Source of the DNA: Lysobacteraceae bacterium P | GTDB lineage: Bacteria > Pseudomonadota > Gammaproteobacteria > Xanthomonadales > Xanthomonadaceae | Length of the DNA stretch: 64,000 nt | Direction of reading: 5' to 3' | Assembly: GCA_005503055.1 (NCBI GenBank) | Contig: SCOX01000008.1 | Span: forward strand, 62,001 to 126,000 | Shown here: positions 1 through 11,211 of the stretch, piece by piece | Position numbering within the stretch: position 1 is the first letter of the stretch | Layout: every line of letters starts with the position of its first letter | The notes under the pieces: generated by a model | What the model was told of the DNA's origin: nothing | The model's database searches: none | What the model saw: only the letters and a program-made list of their open reading frames with translations | Translations under genes and position numbers: made by a program

Positions 1-803
1 ACGACCTCGCCGTCGAGGACGCCCGCAACGCGCACCAGCGGCCGAAGATCGAGACCTATGGCAACTCGCTCTTCATCGTCGTGCACACGGCGCAGAGCGT
101 GGACAGCCACATCCGCTTCGGCGAGACGCACATCTTCGTCGGCCCGCGCTACCTGGTGACGGTGCGCCACGGCGCCTCGGCCAGCTATGCGCCGGCACGG
201 GCACGTTACGAACGCGACGCCGACGACCTCGCCCACGGCCCGGGCGCGGCGCTGTACACCGTGCTGGACCTGATCGTCGACAACTTCCAGCCGATCGTGC
301 AGGAGTTCAGCCAGGACCTGAACGAGCTGGAACAGGATGTCTTCGCCGAGGAATACCGCAGCGAGACGGTGCGCCACCTGTACGACCTCAAGCGCGAACT
401 CACGCGCCTGCGCATGGCGGTGGCGCCGCTGCAGGACATCCTCGGCCAGCTCGCGCGCACGCGCACGAACCTCATCGACGAGGAAAGCCAGCTCTACTTC
501 CGCGACGTGCTCGACCATGCGGTGCGCCTCAACGAAACCACCGACACGCTGCGCGAAATGCTGACCGCCGCGATGAGCGTGAACCTGTCGCTGGTGACGA
601 TCCACCAGGGCGAGGTCGTCAAGCGACTGGCCGGCTGGGCGGCGCTGCTGGCGGCACCGACCCTCATCACCAGCTGGTACGGCATGAACTTCACGCACAT
701 GCCCGAGCTGGAGGGGCGCTACAGCTACTGGGTCCTCATCGGGCTGGTGGTGGTGGCGTGCTCGGGACTGTACGTGCTGCTCAAGCGGGCCAAGTGGCTG
801 TAA
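1..803 (+). CDS. corA: CorA-family Mg2+/divalent cation channel, 3' part
   Basis: The reading frame is open from base 3 and lacks its N-terminus, which lies outside the window. The visible part begins with DLAVEDARNAHQRPKIE, typical of the CorA cytoplasmic funnel, followed by a long helical region rich in charged residues. It ends with two membrane helices, and the first finishes with the family signature YGMNF (GMN filter loop). The C-terminus KRAKWL is the usual short basic tail. CorA forms a homopentamer in the inner membrane that lets Mg2+ in and is gated by intracellular Mg2+. Identity as a CorA-family channel is secure; ion preference (Mg2+, Co2+ or Zn2+) cannot be read from this fragment. 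Confidence 0.95.
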   Translation, partial: DLAVEDARNAHQRPKIETYGNSLFIVVHTAQSVDSHIRFGETHIFVGPRYLVTVRHGASASYAPARARYERDADDLAHGPGAALYTVLDLIVDNFQPIVQEFSQDLNELEQDVFAEEYRSETVRHLYDLKRELTRLRMAVAPLQDILGQLARTRTNLIDEESQLYFRDVLDHAVRLNETTDTLREMLTAAMSVNLSLVTIHQGEVVKRLAGWAALLAAPTLITSWYGMNFTHMPELEGRYSYWVLIGLVVVACSGLYVLLKRAKWL

Positions 804-918
804 ACCCTGGGATTTCCGTTCCGCTTTAGACGAAAGTCTCAGGCGACTTGCCGCATTGCGCATTGACCCGGCGCCCGCGCCGGCGCGACTCTTCGGTGAT
901 CCTTCCGGAGGGGATGTC

Positions 919-2979
919 ATGAAAGGTTTGTCCTGGATCGGCTGGGCCGCCCTGGCGGTACTGGCAGCGTTCTGCATCGGCACCATCGCCCTGCATCGCG
1001 GTGAAACCATCAACGCGATATGGCTGGTGGTCGCAGCGGTGGCGACCTTCACCGTCGCGTTCCGCTTCTACGGCCTGTACATCGCGCGCAACGCGCTGAT
1101 GATCGACGGCAGCCGCGCGACGCCCGCCTGGCGCCGCAACGACGGCCTGGACTACGTTCCGACCGCCAAGAGCATCGTCTTCGGACACCACTTCGCCGCC
1201 ATTGCCGGCGCCGGCCCGCTGGTCGGCCCGGTGCTCGCCGCGCAGATGGGCTACCTGCCCGGCACGTTGTGGATCCTGTTCGGCGTGGTTTTCGCCGGCG
1301 CGGTGCAGGACATGCTGGTGCTGTTCTTCTCCACGCGCCGCGACGGCCGCTCGCTGGGCGAGATGATCCGCGCCGAGATGGGCCCCGCCGCGGGTGTGAT
1401 CTCGATGGTCGGCATCCTGATGATCATGGTCATCCTGCTGGCGGTGCTGGCGCTGGTGGTCGTGAAGGCGCTGGCGGAAAGCCCATGGGGTACGTTCACC
1501 GTCGCGATGACCATCCCGATCGCGATCCTGATGGGCCTGTACCTGCGTTACTTCCGCCCGGGCCGCATCCTGGAAGTGTCGATCATCGGTTTCGTGCTGC
1601 TGATGCTGGCGATCTGGGGCGGCGGCCATGTGGCGGCGCACCCGACCTGGGGTCCGGTGTTCCATCTCAAGGGCACGACGCTGGCGTGGCTGATGATCGC
1701 CTACGGCTTCGTCGCCTCGGTCCTGCCGGTGTGGTTCCTGCTGGCGCCGCGCGACTACCTGTCCACGTTCCTCAAGATCGGCACCGTGCTGGTGCTGGCC
1801 ATCGCGATCGTCTTCGCGATGCCCGACCTGCAGATGCCGGCGATGACGAAGTTCATCGACGGCACCGGCCCGGTGTTCTCGGGCAAGCTCTTCCCGTTCC
1901 TGTTCATCACCATTGCGTGTGGCGCGGTGTCGGGCTTCCACGCGCTGATCAGCTCGGGCACCACGCCGAAGATGATCTCCAGCGAAGCCGACATCCCGAT
2001 GGTCGGGTACGGCGGCATGCTGATGGAGGCCTTCGTCGCGATCATGGCCCTCATCGCCGCCTGCGTGCTGCAGCCGGGCGTGTACTTCGCGATGAACGCG
2101 CCCGCCGCGTTGATCGGCACCACTGCCGAGTCCGCGGCCGCGGCGATTTCGAGCTGGGGCTTCGTGCTCACGCCTGACGTGCTTACCGCCACCGCCAAGG
2201 AGATCGGCGAACAGACCATCCTCTCGCGCACCGGCGGCGCGCCGACGCTCGCGGTGGGCATGGCGCAGATCCTGCACGGGCTGATCCCGGGCGAAGGAAT
2301 GATGGCGTTCTGGTACCACTACGCGATCCTGTTCGAAGCGCTATTCATCCTGACCACCGTCGACGCCGGCACGCGCGTGGCGCGTTTCATGATCCAGGAG
2401 CTGGTGGGCCTGGCCTACGCGCCGATGAAGGAGACCGAGAGTTGGGTGAGCAACGTGGTCTGCACGCTGATTGCCGTCTCGCTGTGGGGCTACTTCCTCT
2501 ACCAGGGCGTGGTCGATCCGCTCGGCGGCATCAACACGCTGTGGCCGCTGTTCGGCATCGCCAACCAGATGCTCGCGGGCATCGCGCTGGTGTTCTGCAG
2601 CGTGGTGATGGTGAAGATGAAGCGCGAGAAGTTCCTGTGGATCCCGCTGATCCCGACCGCGTGGCTGCTGATCTGCACGCTCACCGCCGGCTGGCAGAAG
2701 CTGTTCCACCCGGATCCGAAGATCGGCTTCATCGCCAACGCGCGCAAGTTCGCCGACGCCGCCGCGCGCGGCGAGGTGCTGGCGCCCGCCAAGTCGATGG
2801 ACGACATGTCGCGCGTGATCTTCAACAACTACCTCGACGCGGGCCTGTGCGCGTTGTTCGTCGCGGTGGTGGTGGCGACGGTGTTCTTCGGCCTGCGCGC
2901 CGCGTTCGCCGCGCGCCGCACCAACATGCCGACCGCGAAGGAGACCGACTATGTCGCGCTCGATGCCGTCGCTCGCTGA
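919..2979 (+). CDS. cstA: Carbon starvation protein A (pyruvate/peptide-type transporter)
   Basis: The 686-residue product is a polytopic inner-membrane protein close in length to E. coli CstA (about 700 residues). I chose ATG 919 because GGAGGGG lies just upstream; an in-frame TTG at 856 would add 21 hydrophilic residues before the first membrane helix. The N-terminal helices, the stretch [18 protein letters not shown] and the later [19 protein letters not shown] are family hallmarks. CstA/BtsT proteins import pyruvate and have been linked to peptide use under carbon limitation. The stop overlaps the start of the small YbdD-like gene, an arrangement conserved for cstA-ybdD pairs. Confidence 0.95.
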   Translation: MKGLSWIGWAALAVLAAFCIGTIALHRGETINAIWLVVAAVATFTVAFRFYGLYIARNALMIDGSRATPAWRRNDGLDYVPTAKSIVFGHHFAAIAGAGPLVGPVLAAQMGYLPGTLWILFGVVFAGAVQDMLVLFFSTRRDGRSLGEMIRAEMGPAAGVISMVGILMIMVILLAVLALVVVKALAESPWGTFTVAMTIPIAILMGLYLRYFRPGRILEVSIIGFVLLMLAIWGGGHVAAHPTWGPVFHLKGTTLAWLMIAYGFVASVLPVWFLLAPRDYLSTFLKIGTVLVLAIAIVFAMPDLQMPAMTKFIDGTGPVFSGKLFPFLFITIACGAVSGFHALISSGTTPKMISSEADIPMVGYGGMLMEAFVAIMALIAACVLQPGVYFAMNAPAALIGTTAESAAAAISSWGFVLTPDVLTATAKEIGEQTILSRTGGAPTLAVGMAQILHGLIPGEGMMAFWYHYAILFEALFILTTVDAGTRVARFMIQELVGLAYAPMKETESWVSNVVCTLIAVSLWGYFLYQGVVDPLGGINTLWPLFGIANQMLAGIALVFCSVVMVKMKREKFLWIPLIPTAWLLICTLTAGWQKLFHPDPKIGFIANARKFADAAARGEVLAPAKSMDDMSRVIFNNYLDAGLCALFVAVVVATVFFGLRAAFAARRTNMPTAKETDYVALDAVAR

Positions 2980-3187
2980 CGTTCAGCGCATTGGCCTGGA
3001 TCTGCTCGCACGCTGGTGGCGTGCGAGCTGCCAGACCGCGCGCCTGGCCATCGGCATTCCCGACTACGACGTCTACGTCGCCCACGTGCGTCGCACCCAT
3101 CCCGACCGCGATCCGATGACGCGGGACGAGTTCTTCCGCGAACGCATGGACGCTCGCTACGGGAAGGGGCGCAGCCGCTGTTGTTGA
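2951..3187 (+). CDS. YbdD/YjiX family small protein (DUF466), CstA partner
   Basis: This 78-residue protein overlaps the 3' end of cstA by 29 bases in another frame, so it is probably translationally coupled. It carries the family pattern [18 protein letters not shown], then [13 protein letters not shown] and a terminal Cys-Cys. YbdD/YjiX proteins are nearly always encoded directly after cstA or btsT and are needed for transport by the partner. It has no membrane segment and is presumably cytoplasmic. A perfect stem-loop terminator follows at 3206-3230, so cstA and this gene form a two-gene unit. Confidence 0.9.
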   Translation: MSRSMPSLADVQRIGLDLLARWWRASCQTARLAIGIPDYDVYVAHVRRTHPDRDPMTRDEFFRERMDARYGKGRSRCC

Positions 3188-3205
3188 GGCTTCTGCGCAA
3201 CGAAG

Positions 3206-3230
3206 AAAAGGCGCCCGCGAGGCGCCTTTT
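3206..3230 (+). terminator. Rho-independent terminator of cstA-ybdD
   Basis: Perfect 10-bp inverted repeat AAAAGGCGCC / GGCGCCTTTT around the loop CGCGA. It starts 18 bases after the stop codon and ends in TTTT. It could work in both directions, since the left arm begins with AAAA. Confidence 0.85.
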
Positions 3231-3260
3231 CCTTGTCTCGAATATTCGCCGCCGCCATCC

Positions 3261-3419
3261 GTAGGCCGGGTAAGCGAAGCGCACCCGGGGGGTCGCCACG
3301 TCGTAAGCCCCGGCACCGTTCGCCCTGAGCGTAGGCGCGCAGCGCCGAAGTCGAAGGGGCGGGCGCTACCCGTCCATCCTTCGACTTCGCTTCGCTACGC
3401 TCAGGACGAACGGGGCCGG
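3261..3419. repeat. REP-type repeat cluster
   Basis: Two repeat types fill this part of the 336-base gap between the ybdD-like gene and the DUF819 gene. Bases 3261-3290 (GTAGGCCGGGTAAGCGAAGC and onward) match one arm of the palindrome at 9105-9182 with about one mismatch in 29. Bases 3311-3358 and 3378-3419 are imperfect inverted copies of one another, built around GTTCGCCCTGAGCGTAG and CTACGCTCAGGACGAAC. Such palindromes are extragenic REP elements usually mobilised by a REP-associated transposase encoded elsewhere. No gene is visible in the gap. Confidence 0.75.
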
Positions 3420-3523
3420 GTGTGCGCGATCGTTTGGTCGCGCGGGGACGAACGGGGCCGGACGAGCGCCGACCTATGGTGGGGCGTCATCGCGTGGCAA
3501 CGCCGCTCACCCTGGACTCTGCA

Positions 3524-4768
3524 TCAAGCCGCCAGCGACCGCAGGATCAACCCCATCACATACGCCAGCCCCGTGCCGGTCGCATAGCCGAGCGTACCGA
3601 GCAGCGCACCCACCGGTGCCAGCGACGGATGGAATGCCGACGCCACCACCGGCGCCGACGCCGGGCCGCCGATGTTGCTCTGCGAACCGATCGCGAAATA
3701 GAAGAACGGCACCTTCAGCAGCTTGCCGACGATCCATAGCAGCACGATGTGGATCGCCAGCCACACCAGGCCCAGCAGGTACAGCCAGGGGCGGTCGAAC
3801 AACGCCAGGATGTCCATCTGCATGCCGATGCTGGCGATCAGGAAATACAGCAGCAGCGTGCCGACGTTGGACGCGCCCGCGCCTTCGAGCGTGCGCGCGC
3901 GGGTGAAGCTCAGGCCCAGGCCGACGAAGGTGGACAACAACACCACCCACACGAACGGTTCGTGCAGGCTCACCGCACGCGCCCAGCTCACGTTCGCACC
4001 GAACCAAACCGACAGCGGCGACGCCAGCGCATGCGCGAGGCCCACGGTGCCGAAGGCGATGCCGACGATCACCATCAGGTCGGTCAGCGTCGGGATGCGA
4101 CTATGCTGCGCCTTGAACGCGGCGAGCTTTTCCTTCAGTTCATCGATGGCGCGCGTGTCGGCGCCGCTGCGTGCGTCGATCGCCGCCGCGCGACCGGCGA
4201 GGAAGATCAGCGCGGCCATCCACACGTAGCCCACGCCGACATCGACGACCGCGAACTGCCCGAACGTCGTCGCATCGACCTGGAAGATTTCCTTCATCGC
4301 CAGCATGTTCGCGCCGCCGCCGATCCAGCTGCCGGCCAGCGCGGTCATGCCCGCCCAGGTGTCGCCGGCGACCGTTTCCGGATGCACCGCCTTGAACAGC
4401 AGGAAGGCGAGGATGCCGCCCAGCATCACGCTGATCGACGCCGTCGCGTACATCGCCACCAGCTTCGGGCCCAGGCGCAGCACGGCCTTCAGGTCGATGG
4501 ACAGCGTCAGCAGGACCAGCGCCGCCGGCAGCAGCACGCGGCTGGCGACGGGGTTGTAGAGCTTGCTGTTCGCGCCGTCGATGATGTCGAAGGTGTTGAA
4601 CAGTCCCGGGATCAAGTAGCACAGCAGCAGCGCCGGAACGACCGCGTAGAACTTGCGGAACGATTGCAGCGACGAGGTCCAGAACACGGCCCCCAGCGTG
4701 GCGGCGATCAGCCCCAGTACCACGATGTCGTTGGTGATCAGCGCGGTACTCGGGGCGTCGTTGGGCAT
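3524..4768 (-). CDS. DUF819 family membrane protein (YjcL-like)
   Basis: This 414-residue polytopic membrane protein has about a dozen hydrophobic helices. The family-typical stretches are FYAVVPALLLCYLIPGL and SWIGGGANMLAMKE near the middle and FYFAIGSQSNIGGPASAP near the C-terminus. DUF819 proteins resemble secondary carboxylate or peptide transporters, but the substrate is unknown. The start lies 37 bases after the stop of the S9 peptidase on the same strand, so it is likely the last gene of an OPT transporter-peptidase-DUF819 transcription unit. That context makes export or import of a peptide breakdown product a reasonable guess only. Confidence 0.85.
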   Translation of the reverse strand: MPNDAPSTALITNDIVVLGLIAATLGAVFWTSSLQSFRKFYAVVPALLLCYLIPGLFNTFDIIDGANSKLYNPVASRVLLPAALVLLTLSIDLKAVLRLGPKLVAMYATASISVMLGGILAFLLFKAVHPETVAGDTWAGMTALAGSWIGGGANMLAMKEIFQVDATTFGQFAVVDVGVGYVWMAALIFLAGRAAAIDARSGADTRAIDELKEKLAAFKAQHSRIPTLTDLMVIVGIAFGTVGLAHALASPLSVWFGANVSWARAVSLHEPFVWVVLLSTFVGLGLSFTRARTLEGAGASNVGTLLLYFLIASIGMQMDILALFDRPWLYLLGLVWLAIHIVLLWIVGKLLKVPFFYFAIGSQSNIGGPASAPVVASAFHPSLAPVGALLGTLGYATGTGLAYVMGLILRSLAA

Positions 4769-4805
4769 CGTGTCGTTCCGTTGCGTGGTGGGGCGATGAC
4801 GGGGG

Positions 4806-6911
<2,106 letters not shown>

Positions 6912-6991
6912 GGTGTGTTCTCGATTGCGATTGCGATGTTCGAAACGGCATGCGGCCCGGCGCAGGGCCGGGCCGCGGTTGCGAAGGTGGA

Positions 6992-8932
6992 TCAGGCCTT
7001 GCCCGGGGACGCGTTCTTTCCTGCGCCGGAACGGAACAGCAGCCAGGCGACGAAGGCCAGCACGGCCAGACCGACCCACGGACCCAGATGCGCACCGAGC
7101 GACAGTACGTCGGCGCGGCCCGAGACCACGATCGGAATCGCGATCAGGATGCCGGTCAGTGCTTCACCGGTGATGAGACCGGCGGCGAACAGCGTGCCCG
7201 GACGGTGCACGCGATCGCGCTCGGCTTCGTCGCTGTCGATGGTCAGGCCATGGCGGCGTTCGACGATGTAGGCCAGCAGGCCGCCGAGGAAGATCGGCAC
7301 CATCAGTTCCAGCGGCAGGTAGATGCCGATGGCCGCGGCGAGCACCGGCACGCGGAAGTGCGACTTGCGCGACTTCAGCCACTCGTCGAGGGCGATGGTC
7401 GCCGCGCCGATGACCGCACCAATGCCGATCATTCCCCACGGCAGCTTGCCGCCGAACAGGCCCTTGGCCACCGACGCCATCAGCGTCGCCTGCGGCGCGG
7501 AGAGCGAGTTGGGATGCGCGGCGGTCGGCGGACCGATGCCGTACGCCTGCGCCAGCAGGTTCAGCACCGGCGCCATGATCAGCGCGCACGAGAACGCGCC
7601 GATGCCCAGCATCAGCTGCTGCTTCCACGGCGTGGCGCCGACGATGTAGCCGGCCTTGAGGTCCTGCAGGTTGTCGCCGCCGACCGCCGCCGCGCAGCAC
7701 ACGACCGCGCCGATCATGATCGCGGCGACCGGGCCGATGGCCGAATCGCGGCCCAGCAGCAGCATCAGCACCAGCGAGGCGAACAGGATCGTGGCGATGG
7801 TGATGCCCGAGACCGGGTTGTTCGACGAACCCACCAGGCCGGCCAGGTACGCCGACACCGACACGAACAGGAAGCCGGCGACGATCATGATGATCGTCAT
7901 CGTCAGGCTGACGCCCCAGCTGTCGACGATCGCGTGGTAGAGCATCCACAGCGGCACGACGAAGACGGCCAGCGCGACGAGCATCCACTTCATCGGCAGG
8001 TCGCGTTCGGTTTCGGCCACTGCCAGTCCACCGCCCTTGCGCGCCGCGGCCAGGCCGCTCTTGATGCCCGAGGCCAGCGAGTTGCGCAGCGAGAACAGCG
8101 TCCACATGCCGCCGATCAGCATCGCGCCGACGCCGAGGTAGCGGATCTTCGCCGACCAGATCGCGCCGCCCGCATCGGCCGCCGATGCACCGGCGATCTG
8201 CGCGGCCAGCGCCGGATCGGTGTGCAGGAAGAACGCGTGGTAGATCGGAATGGCGAACTGCCACGACAGGATGCTGCCGGACACGACCACGATGCCGATG
8301 TTCAAGCCGACGATGTAGCCGACGCCGAGCAGGGCCGGCGACAGGTTGGTGCCCATGTAACCCAGGTACTTGCCGATGAAGCCCGAGGCGACGGCGTTGT
8401 CGGGGATCAGGCGCAGGCCGCTTTCGGCGGCGAGCTTGACCAGCGCGCCCAGCGAGGCGGCGACGCCGAGGATCTTCAGGCCCGGGCCGGGGTTCTCACC
8501 GGCGCGGAGCACTTCGGCCGCGGCCTTGCCTTCCGGGAACGGCAGCGGCTCCTCGACGATCATCGAACGGCGCAGCGGCACCGAGAACAGCACGCCGAGC
8601 AGGCCGCCGAGTCCGGCGATGCCGACGACCCACCAGTATTTGAAGTCGGGCCAGTAGCCCATGATGATCAGCGCGGGAATCGTGAAGATCACGCCCGCCG
8701 CGATCGACGAACCCGCCGAGGCGCCGGTCTGGACGATGTTGTTCTCCAGGATGCTGCCGCCGCCGAGCAGGCGCAGCACGCCCATCGAGACGACCGCCGC
8801 CGGGATGGCGGTGGCGATGGTCAGGCCCGCAAACAGGCCCAGGTAGGCATTGGCGGCGGAGAGGATCACCGCCAGCACGACGGCCAGCAGCACGGCTCGG
8901 ATGGTTAATTGCGGCGTCGCGGGCGAGGCCAT
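6992..8932 (-). CDS. OPT family oligopeptide transporter
   Basis: This 646-residue integral membrane protein has about 15 hydrophobic segments. It carries the bacterial OPT-family signatures NAYLGLFAGLTI near the N-terminus and SSNNPVSGITIAT in the centre, plus GGDNLQDLKAGYIVGATPW, seen in the bacterial branch. OPT transporters import tri- to pentapeptides or metal chelates with protons. The start at ATG 8932 gives a short cytoplasmic N-terminus; the open frame upstream lacks support. It is the first gene of a unit with the S9 peptidase and DUF819 gene and is divergent from the POT transporter at 9361. Substrate cannot be assigned from sequence. Confidence 0.92.
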   Translation of the reverse strand: MASPATPQLTIRAVLLAVVLAVILSAANAYLGLFAGLTIATAIPAAVVSMGVLRLLGGGSILENNIVQTGASAGSSIAAGVIFTIPALIIMGYWPDFKYWWVVGIAGLGGLLGVLFSVPLRRSMIVEEPLPFPEGKAAAEVLRAGENPGPGLKILGVAASLGALVKLAAESGLRLIPDNAVASGFIGKYLGYMGTNLSPALLGVGYIVGLNIGIVVVSGSILSWQFAIPIYHAFFLHTDPALAAQIAGASAADAGGAIWSAKIRYLGVGAMLIGGMWTLFSLRNSLASGIKSGLAAARKGGGLAVAETERDLPMKWMLVALAVFVVPLWMLYHAIVDSWGVSLTMTIIMIVAGFLFVSVSAYLAGLVGSSNNPVSGITIATILFASLVLMLLLGRDSAIGPVAAIMIGAVVCCAAAVGGDNLQDLKAGYIVGATPWKQQLMLGIGAFSCALIMAPVLNLLAQAYGIGPPTAAHPNSLSAPQATLMASVAKGLFGGKLPWGMIGIGAVIGAATIALDEWLKSRKSHFRVPVLAAAIGIYLPLELMVPIFLGGLLAYIVERRHGLTIDSDEAERDRVHRPGTLFAAGLITGEALTGILIAIPIVVSGRADVLSLGAHLGPWVGLAVLAFVAWLLFRSGAGKNASPGKA

Positions 8933-9104
8933 CGGCAGCTCCAGGTGGACTCGGTGGACCGAGCGGTCCCGGATCATCGCATCCGCTGGGCGCGCCTGTA
9001 AAAACCGGGTAACGAACGGACAGGACGGGCAATCGATGCGGCGGTGCAGCGATACGCCGGGGTATCCGCGGGGTGGTGGCGTCGCTCGCGGCTTCGCTAC
9101 GGTC

Positions 9105-9182
9105 CGTAGCCCGGGTAAGGCCGCAGGCCGCACCCGGGGTGACGCCACTCAACCCGGGTGCGCTTCGCTTACCCGGGCTACG
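9105..9182. repeat. REP-type palindrome
   Basis: Arms CGTAGCCCGGGT (9105-9116) and ACCCGGGCTACG (9171-9182) are perfect inverted repeats, with partly symmetric sequence between them. The right half is nearly identical to 3261-3290. This is a typical extragenic REP/BIME element. Confidence 0.8.
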
Positions 9183-9193
9183 TTGCCCATGCA

Positions 9194-9268
9194 CCGAGCA
9201 AAACGCTCCGCCATCCGAGCAGCGAACCCCGCGCGCCGAGCAAACAGCTCCGCCATCCGAGCTGCGAG
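9194..9268. repeat. Two-copy tandem repeat, 42-bp period
   Basis: Two 32-base blocks, at 9194 and 9236, share about 29 of 32 positions; both contain GCTCCGCCATCCGAGC. Each can fold a small GAGC/GCTC hairpin. It sits between the REP element and the POT gene, so it may fall in the upstream region of that gene. Confidence 0.65.
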
Positions 9269-9328
9269 CCTCGGGCATCGTCGAGGCGCCATTCCCTTGC
9301 CCGCCCCGCGCCGCGCGGCGCCGGTCCC

Positions 9329-9334
9329 TATACT
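9329..9334 (+). promoter_or_regulatory. Possible -10 box of the POT transporter gene
   Basis: TATACT lies 26 bases before the GTG start. No good -35 hexamer is seen 16-18 bases upstream, so this is tentative. Confidence 0.35.
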
Positions 9335-9360
9335 CGCGACGTCCTACCGCGGAGCCCAGC

Positions 9361-11148
9361 GTGGCCGCCATCGAGCTTGCGAACGACCACGCCGCTCCCC
9401 TCGCCCGCGATCCGCGCGACGAGCTCTTCGGCCATCCGAAGGGCGTCTACGTCTGCTTCTTCACCGAAATGTGGGAGCGCTTTTCCTTCTATGGCATGAA
9501 GGCGCTGCTGCTGCTCTACCTGCTGCAGCACCATCGGTTCGGCGACGGCCCGGGGTTGGACGTGCTCGGCGCCTATGGCGGGTTGGTGTACTGCCTGCCG
9601 GTGGTCGGCGGGCTGCTTGCGGACCGCTTCCTGGGCATGCGCAAGGCGGTGGTGTTCGGCGGGCTGCTGCTGGTCGCCGGACACCTGGGCATGGCGGTGG
9701 AAGGCCATGCGGCGAGCGTCAGCGGCGGCACCGTGGTGCGCGACGAAGGCGCACTGCGCGTGTTCTATCTTTCGCTGGCGCTGATCATCGTCGGCGTCGG
9801 CTTCCTCAAGCCGAACATCTCCACCATCGTCGGCCGCCTGTATCCGCAGAACGATCCACGCCGCGATTCGGGCTTCTCGCTGTTCTACGCCGGCATCAAC
9901 CTGGGCGCGCTGTTCTCGGCGCTGGTGTGCGGTTACCTCGGGCAGACGCTGGGCTGGAAGTGGGGCTTCGGCGCGGCGGGCATCGGCATGCTGCTGGGAC
10001 TGGCGCAGTTCCTGTGGGGTCAGAAGTACCTGCACGGTCACGCCGAGCCGCCGGATCCGGCGCGTTTGCGTGAGCGCGTGTTCGGCCTGCCGCGCGAATG
10101 GGCCATCTACCTGGGCGCGCTGCTCGCGTTGGTGCCGCTGGCATCGCTGATGTGGGCGGTCGCGAACGGCCGCTTCGCGCTGGGCGGGGAGATCTCGCTG
10201 GCGCTGGTGCTGATGTTGCTGGTGATGCTGGCCGTGCTGGCGTGGTTCGTCTGGTTCACCACCACGCGCTGCACGCGCGAACAGCGCCAGCAGATGATCG
10301 CGTTGCTGGCGCTGATCTTCATGGCGCTGGTGTACTTCACCCTGTACGAGCAGACCTACGGTTCGTGGGTGACCTTCACCGACCGCATGCTGACCAAGGA
10401 CGTGTTTCCGTCGCTGGTCATCCAGGAAGGTACGCCGTGGCCGTGGTCGACGATTTCGCTGGTGCTGGCGCCGGCGGCGTTCGTCGCGGCGGCGACGCTG
10501 TCGGACCGTCGTCCGGATTCGCGCATGCCCAAGCTGCTGTTCGCCGGCTCGATCGTGCTGATGCTGGTGTTCCTGCTGCGCGATTGCGTGGTGCTGCCGC
10601 AGACGGCCGGCTCGCTGACCTACCTGGGCGCGTTGTTCCTGGTGCTGCTGGCGCCGCTGTTCGGGCGGCTGTGGGATGCGCTCGATCGGCGCGGACTGGA
10701 TCCCTCCAAGCCGACGAAATCCGCACTGGGCCTGCTGTTCGCGGGCCTGAGCTTCATCCCGCTGGCATGGGCCGCGCAACACGCCGGCGACGCCGGCCAA
10801 CTCGCCAGCGTGTGGTGGTTGGTGCTGGCCTACCTGGTGCTGGAGATCGGCGAGATGTGCCTGGCGCCGGTGGGCCTGTCGGCCGTGACGCAGCTTTCGG
10901 TCAGGAGCGTGATGAGCCTGATGATGGGCACCTGGTTCCTCGCCACCGCGTTTTCCGAAACGCTGGCGGCGCTGTTCGGCAAGCTCGCTGCGCTGGACAT
11001 GCCCGAAGGCGCGGCGCTCGATTTCGCCGTCGCGGGCGAAAAGTACGCGGGACTGTTCTGGCTGATGATGTGGATTGGTCTGGGCTGGGCGGTGCTGGCC
11101 TTCATCGCCTCGCCGCTGCTGCGACGGTTGATGCACGGTGTGAAGTGA
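9361..11148 (+). CDS. POT/PTR2 family proton-dependent peptide transporter (canonical)
   Basis: The product is 595 residues from GTG 9361, which has GGAG five bases upstream; there is no suitable ATG before the conserved N-terminal helix. It has 12-14 membrane helices. The POT signature is intact: FTEMWERFSFYGM gives the ExxER proton-coupling motif, and YAGINLGALFS matches the family's second motif. These carriers import di- and tripeptides with protons. Transcription ends at a shared bidirectional terminator at 11162-11189. It contrasts with the second POT protein at 28391, where the same motif is altered. Confidence 0.93.
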   Translation: MAAIELANDHAAPLARDPRDELFGHPKGVYVCFFTEMWERFSFYGMKALLLLYLLQHHRFGDGPGLDVLGAYGGLVYCLPVVGGLLADRFLGMRKAVVFGGLLLVAGHLGMAVEGHAASVSGGTVVRDEGALRVFYLSLALIIVGVGFLKPNISTIVGRLYPQNDPRRDSGFSLFYAGINLGALFSALVCGYLGQTLGWKWGFGAAGIGMLLGLAQFLWGQKYLHGHAEPPDPARLRERVFGLPREWAIYLGALLALVPLASLMWAVANGRFALGGEISLALVLMLLVMLAVLAWFVWFTTTRCTREQRQQMIALLALIFMALVYFTLYEQTYGSWVTFTDRMLTKDVFPSLVIQEGTPWPWSTISLVLAPAAFVAAATLSDRRPDSRMPKLLFAGSIVLMLVFLLRDCVVLPQTAGSLTYLGALFLVLLAPLFGRLWDALDRRGLDPSKPTKSALGLLFAGLSFIPLAWAAQHAGDAGQLASVWWLVLAYLVLEIGEMCLAPVGLSAVTQLSVRSVMSLMMGTWFLATAFSETLAALFGKLAALDMPEGAALDFAVAGEKYAGLFWLMMWIGLGWAVLAFIASPLLRRLMHGVK

Positions 11149-11161
11149 TCGTTCCGGAAAC

Positions 11162-11189
11162 ACGAACGGCGCCCGCAGGCGCCGTTCGT
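11162..11189. terminator. Bidirectional terminator
   Basis: Perfect 12-bp inverted repeat ACGAACGGCGCC / GGCGCCGTTCGT with loop CGCA. It lies between the convergent POT transporter and S9 peptidase genes and probably serves both, although the T tract is short. Confidence 0.75.
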
Positions 11190-11211
11190 CGTGCCCCGTG
11201 AAGGCCGCGAT

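Larger units (their letters stand above)
8933..9360. other. Divergent intergenic region between OPT and POT transporter genes
   Basis: No gene is seen in these 428 bases. They hold a long REP-type palindrome (9105-9182), a 42-bp tandem duplication (from 9194) and a possible -10 box TATACT at 9329-9334 just ahead of the POT gene. Part of the sequence is unusually low in coding bias compared with its flanks. Confidence 0.6.

Noticed and set aside
826-2319. Long minus-strand open frame opposite cstA (and similar long frames at 4887-7271, 6674-8908, 27107-29767, 40424-42913).
   Set aside because: They are antisense shadows of real genes in GC-rich DNA, rich in Arg, His and Gln with no recognisable domain.
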